Shown here: one piece after another, positions 49,624 through 52,789 of the stretch
Layout of the letters: the number at the start of each line of letters is the position of its first letter
Position numbering within the stretch: position 1 is the first letter of the stretch
NCBI RefSeq assembly: GCF_001311845.1
Contig: NZ_BBCC01000023.1
Coordinates: forward strand, 1 to 52,789
Origin: Desulfosarcina cetonica JCM 12296
Lineage (GTDB): Bacteria; Desulfobacterota; Desulfobacteria; Desulfobacterales; Desulfosarcinaceae
Direction of reading: 5' to 3'
Length of the DNA: 52,789 nucleotides
The notes under the pieces: model-generated
What the model saw: only the letters and a program-made list of their open reading frames with translations
Told to the model about the DNA's origin: nothing
The model's database searches: none
Translations under genes and position numbers: made by a program

Positions 49624-49924
49624 GGACTTTCCTTTGTTGAACGTGTTTTTTAATTAAACGTGTTTAATAAAAATGCGTCGTCAAGGTCAAGCGTAAATTT
49701 GACAGGCGGAACCCCTGCCCGCAGTATCACACAACCGGAGAGGTCCCCTTAAGCGGAGCAAAAAACTGATATGGTTAAATAATTGTGTTTGGATAAAGGC
49801 GGGGTTGGCAATAACGACGGTGATGCGGGTTTAATGCAGATCGCCGATCAAGGAAACATCTTCGCCGACCTGAAAGCATGCAATATTCCAGTGTGTTCTT
49901 GCGGTTTTCAGCGGAAAATGGCGT
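49624..49924 (-). other. Intergenic region upstream of TetR operon
   Basis: 301 bases without a convincing gene. It holds the operator-like palindrome (49653-49668) next to the TetR start. The rest has no RNA gene or repeat that I can recognise. Confidence 0.5.
49653..49668. promoter_or_regulatory. Candidate TetR operator
   Basis: ATTAAACGTGTTTAAT has matching arms ATTAAAC/GTTTAAT. A half-related AACGTGTTT lies 15 bases nearer the gene (49640-49648). It is 30 bases upstream of the TetR start, where an autoregulatory operator would be expected. Confidence 0.6.
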
Positions 49925-50362
49925 TCACCCCTCGCCGTTCGCCAGACCCTGTTTGATCATTTCCCGGATAAAGTCCGGCGGCCGCACCACTTTGCCCTCA
50001 CCGTTGACAAAGGCATGGCGGGTGAATCCCGTGGTATGGGTGACACTGCCATCCTCGCTGGTAATGGTGTAGTCGAACTGCATACCGGCGCGAAAGGCCG
50101 TGTTCAGCGTGGCCTCGATCACCAGGATATCGTCGTAGTGCGCCGGGGTGAGGTATTTGCAGGTCACCTCGGAGACGGGCAGCATCAGTCCGCGGGCCTC
50201 GATCTCCCGGTAGGGCAGGCCCAGGTGACGGAACAGTTCGGTACGTCCCATCTCGAACCAGCGTAGGTAATTGGCATGGTAGACGATCCCCATGGTATCG
50301 GTATCGCCGTAGATCACCCGGTAGGTGGTCTGGTGGCTGATTTTTTTCGTTTCGTCACTCAT
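49925..50362 (-). CDS. ybgC: YbgC/4-hydroxybenzoyl-CoA-type acyl-CoA thioesterase
   Basis: 145 residues, hot-dog fold. The active-site region YGDTDTMGIVYHANYLRWFE is clear, including the catalytic Asp. Next come GRTELFRHLGLPYREIEARG and the C-terminal FTRHAFVNGEGKVVRPPDF. Family members hydrolyse acyl-CoA thioesters, sometimes on the Tol-Pal complex side of the membrane. It lies 104 bp after thrH and may not share its operon. Weak ribosome site. Confidence 0.9.
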   Translation of the reverse strand: MSDETKKISHQTTYRVIYGDTDTMGIVYHANYLRWFEMGRTELFRHLGLPYREIEARGLMLPVSEVTCKYLTPAHYDDILVIEATLNTAFRAGMQFDYTITSEDGSVTHTTGFTRHAFVNGEGKVVRPPDFIREMIKQGLANGEG

Positions 50363-50466
50363 TTTGTCGGACTCTCTTGATTAGGCCTTTCAACCCTGTT
50401 CATGGCTCACCCGGATCACATAAAATCGATATCCATCCGACCACCTAAACGCCTACAGCCTTCAGC

Positions 50467-51078
50467 CTAAATCCCTTTCCCTATCGCCTTTCCGAAAATC
50501 TTCTTCAATTCCGCATAGGTGGTGGCCACGGGAAACTGGGGATATTCGTCGATCACGTTCTGGGGCGGGCGGAAAAGCACGCCCATATCGGCTTCCTTGA
50601 GCATGTTGACGTCATTGTAGGAATCGCCCATGGCCAGCACTTGGTAGTTGAGCGTCTTGAAGGCCTGGACGACCTTACGCTTGCCATCGGCCTGCCGCAA
50701 ATTGTAGTCGGCAATCGCCCCGCGCGTATCGATGGTCAATCCATGGCAGAGCAACGTGGGCCAGCCCAACTTCTCCATCAGGGGCCGGGCAAACTCGACA
50801 AAAGTATCCGAAACGATGACCACCTGGGTGCGCGCCCTGAGCCAGTCGAGAAACTCCCTGGCCCCCGGCATGGGATCCATGGTGGCGATAACGTCGGTGA
50901 TGTCCTTGAGCTTGAGGCCGTTGGCATCCAGAATGGACAGGCGCCGCTTCATGAGAACATCGTAGTCGGAAATATCCCGGGTGGTCAGCCGCAGGTCGGC
51001 GATCCCCGTCCGCTCAGCCACATTGATCCAGATTTCCGGGATAAAAACGCCTTCCAGGTCTGAACAGATAATGTGCAT
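50467..51078 (-). CDS. thrH: ThrH bifunctional phosphoserine phosphatase/homoserine kinase
   Basis: 203 residues, HAD superfamily. Motif I is SDLEGVFIPEIWINVAERTG (Asp-Leu-Glu in place of DxD, as in ThrH), motif II is VVIVSDTFVEFARPL, and motif IV is VLAMGDSYNDVNMLKEADMG. Substrate-binding WPTLLCHGLTID is present. ThrH can phosphorylate homoserine using phosphoserine, replacing ThrB. Adjacency to homoserine dehydrogenase supports this role. AGAGGAA precedes the ATG. Confidence 0.92.
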   Translation of the reverse strand: MHIICSDLEGVFIPEIWINVAERTGIADLRLTTRDISDYDVLMKRRLSILDANGLKLKDITDVIATMDPMPGAREFLDWLRARTQVVIVSDTFVEFARPLMEKLGWPTLLCHGLTIDTRGAIADYNLRQADGKRKVVQAFKTLNYQVLAMGDSYNDVNMLKEADMGVLFRPPQNVIDEYPQFPVATTYAELKKIFGKAIGKGI

Positions 51079-51119
51079 GATTCCTCTTTTTAGTTGGTGC
51101 GCTTACGGAACGGTAGACG

Positions 51120-52442
51120 TTAATCCTGCCCGTCCTCATCCTCAATGCGAATCAACATGGGCGTGCCGGCCACCACATCCAGGCCGCTGATCTCGGCCAG
51201 GGCGCGGGAGACATCGGCTTCGCGGGCGTGGTGGGTGAGCATGACCACCGGCACCGAACCGTTGGTTTTGCGGCCCTTCTGGTGCACGAACTTGAGGCTG
51301 ATGCCGTATTTACCCAGGATTCCGGCGATCGCCGCCAACACGCCCGGGCGGTCCATGGCGTCAAAGCGGAAGTAGTAGTTGGTCACGATCTCGTCCACCG
51401 GCTTGACCGGGATGCTGCGGATCGTGTTCGCCTGGAAACCCATCACCGGTATCCGACCGGCGCCGTCGGAAGCCAGATTCCGGGCGATGTCGGCCAGATC
51501 CGAGACAATCGCGCTGGCCGTGGGCATCATCCCCGCGCCGTGGCCGTGCAACAGAATCTCCTCCACGGCATCGGCCCGCACGCTGATGGCGTTGAGCGTG
51601 CTGTTGACATTGGAAAGCAGGTTGTCGAAGGGAATCATCGTGGGGTGCACGCGCGCCTCCACCGACGCCCCGTTATATTTGGCGATGGCCAACAGCTTGA
51701 TGCGGTAGCCGAACTGGGCGGCAAATTCGATGTCCAGCGGCGTGATGCGCGAGATCCCCTCGATGTAGACGTCGTCAAAATTGATCTTCATGCCGAAGGC
51801 CAGCGCCGAGAGGATCGCCAGCTTGTGGGCCGCGTCCAACCCTTCCACGTCCAGGGTGGGGTCGGCCTCGGCATAACCCTTGGCCTGGGCCTCGGCCAGG
51901 GCGGTCTGGAAATCCACACCTTCGTCGGTGATCTTGGAGAGAATATAGTTGCAGGTACCGTTGAGAATTCCGGTCATGCCGCTGATGCGGTTGCCCACCA
52001 GGGACTCGCGCACCGTCTTGATGATCGGCATGCAGCCGCCCACGGCGGCCTCGTAGGCCAGGTCCACCCGCTTGGCCGTGGCCGCCGCGATGATCGCGTT
52101 GCCATGCTTGGCCAACAACGCCTTGTTGGCCGTGACCACATGTTTGCCCTGGGCGATGGCGTCCAGGATCAGTTGTTTGGCAATACCTTCTCCGCCAATG
52201 GTCTCAACGACGATCTGCACTTCGGGATCGGCAATGGCCACCGCCGCGTCGGGAATCATCACCCCGGGCGCCAGGTCGAGACCGCGATCCCGCTGGGTGT
52301 CGATATCGGCCACATACTTGAGATGCAGTGTGCATCCGATGCGGTCGCGGATGATATCCCCGTTTTCCAGCAGCAGCCGGGCCACCCCCGTGCCCACCGT
52401 TCCGCAGCCCAGAATGGCGACGTTCACTTGTTTCATATGCAT
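51120..52442 (-). CDS. hom: Homoserine dehydrogenase
   Basis: 440 residues with NAD(P)-binding VAILGCGTVGTGVARLLLEN at the start. The family signature GILNGTCNYILSKITDEG and the catalytic region AEADPTLDVEGLDAAHKLAI are present, and the C-terminal ~80 residues are an ACT domain (RFDAMDRPGVLAAIAGILGK). It makes homoserine for threonine and methionine. ATG 52442 is placed 5 bases after AGGGA; ATG 52436 is an alternative. The thrH start follows its stop by 41 bases. Confidence 0.95.
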   Translation of the reverse strand: MHMKQVNVAILGCGTVGTGVARLLLENGDIIRDRIGCTLHLKYVADIDTQRDRGLDLAPGVMIPDAAVAIADPEVQIVVETIGGEGIAKQLILDAIAQGKHVVTANKALLAKHGNAIIAAATAKRVDLAYEAAVGGCMPIIKTVRESLVGNRISGMTGILNGTCNYILSKITDEGVDFQTALAEAQAKGYAEADPTLDVEGLDAAHKLAILSALAFGMKINFDDVYIEGISRITPLDIEFAAQFGYRIKLLAIAKYNGASVEARVHPTMIPFDNLLSNVNSTLNAISVRADAVEEILLHGHGAGMMPTASAIVSDLADIARNLASDGAGRIPVMGFQANTIRSIPVKPVDEIVTNYYFRFDAMDRPGVLAAIAGILGKYGISLKFVHQKGRKTNGSVPVVMLTHHAREADVSRALAEISGLDVVAGTPMLIRIEDEDGQD

Positions 52443-52522
52443 TCGGTCCCTGATCAACGTTGTTAATAGGATAAATCGTGCGGTTATTTCTTATGACAGG
52501 CACCCGAAAGTCAACAAAAATT

Positions 52523-52647
52523 GACGGATTCGTAAAAAGCCCGATATCGGCGTTACGCTTCATCCCTCGTCACTGCGGCGTACCCAAAAGTACGCCTCAT
52601 TCCTCGGGACTCGCAAGCCTTGATCTCGATCTTTTTACGAATCCGTC
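52523..52647. repeat. Palindromic repeat, family 2, copy 2
   Basis: 125 bp from GACGGATTCGTAAAAAG to CTTTTTACGAATCCGTC, exact inverse ends. The interior matches copy 1 (36588-36712), with the hairpin GGCGTACCCAAAAGTACGCC (one mismatch). The terminal arms differ from copy 1 but still pair with each other. It lies upstream of hom. Confidence 0.85.
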
Positions 52648-52715
52648 CGAGACTGCGACTTTCTACGGGTCCATCAGAGTTGTAGAAGGACAAAATACCA
52701 CCATTCATTTACCCG

Positions 52716-52789
52716 TCACGGCCGCAGCCGTCGCGCCAACCGCCAGGCCATGCCGGCCACCACCAGCACCCCGCCCAGAAGGACCGACC
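52716..52789 (-). CDS. C-terminal end of a membrane protein, truncated by window edge
   Basis: The last 23 codons before a stop at 52716 read SVLLGGVLVVAGMAWRLARR, then LRP. This is one hydrophobic helix followed by a basic end, as at the C-terminus of many transporters. Nothing more can be said; the rest is outside the window. Confidence 0.45.
   Translation of the reverse strand, partial: SVLLGGVLVVAGMAWRLARRLRP

Overview
The window is about 53 kb of GC-rich (mid-50s to about 60%) bacterial chromosome. Its gene content suggests an anaerobic Deltaproteobacterium (Desulfobacterota), probably near Desulfosarcina/Desulfobacterales. The pointers are an acyl-CoA-type electron transfer flavoprotein pair, a methylmalonate-semialdehyde-type dehydrogenase, ThrH with homoserine dehydrogenase, many Gram-negative outer-membrane barrels and a B12 uptake operon. 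The taxonomic call is inference from gene content; no rRNA or tRNA gene was seen.

Layout. (1) 1-4291, + strand: 3' part of etfB, an EtfA fused to an XRE/cupin regulator, a Nudix-AlkD fusion and a HisJ-type PHP phosphatase. (2) 4292-5850: a mostly non-coding stretch with a sigma70-like promoter, a small winged-helix protein and a cold-shock protein with terminator. (3) 12375-5899, - strand: a likely operon of a CoA-type aldehyde dehydrogenase, a ferritin-like protein, an unusual receiver/PEP-synthase-like protein and glutamate dehydrogenase. (4) 12402-14417: a MITE-like repeat, a receiver-domain remnant and a TPR regulator. (5) 14539-36156, + strand: a long run of exported proteins. It holds three DUF1254/DUF1214 proteins plus two C-terminal remnants, an acid phosphatase, an alkyl-sulfatase-like protein with an altered metal site, four outer-membrane barrels, a DUF3047-like protein, a lipase lipoprotein, a patatin lipoprotein, an esterase, a diguanylate cyclase and an MscS channel. 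Many of these genes overlap by a few bases, so at least 24.9-36.2 kb looks co-transcribed. (6) 36251-39520: cobalamin riboswitch and btuF-btuC-btuD. (7) 39694-41921: hybrid histidine kinase. (8) 43841-42013, - strand: DEAD-box RNA helicase and a YwbE-like protein, with a second full MITE-like copy just upstream. (9) 49623-44217, - strand: TetR, RND/MMPL transporter, LolA-like protein and DUF1302 barrel, a lipid-traffic type operon. (10) 52442-49925, - strand: homoserine dehydrogenase, ThrH and a YbgC-type thioesterase, then a repeat and the end of a membrane protein.

How it fits together: regions 5 and 9 both concern envelope lipids or hydrophobic compounds (hydrolases, outer-membrane channels, lipoprotein-sorting-like and RND components). 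Region 5 also carries c-di-GMP and mechanosensitive functions. Regions 1 and 3 are acyl-CoA/propionyl-type carbon and nitrogen metabolism.

A warning for anyone using this sequence: at least 17 single-position frame breaks occur in 15 otherwise well-conserved genes, most of them an apparent one-base loss and several in homopolymer runs. This looks like residual assembly error rather than pseudogene formation. For such genes I give one feature over the full restored span.
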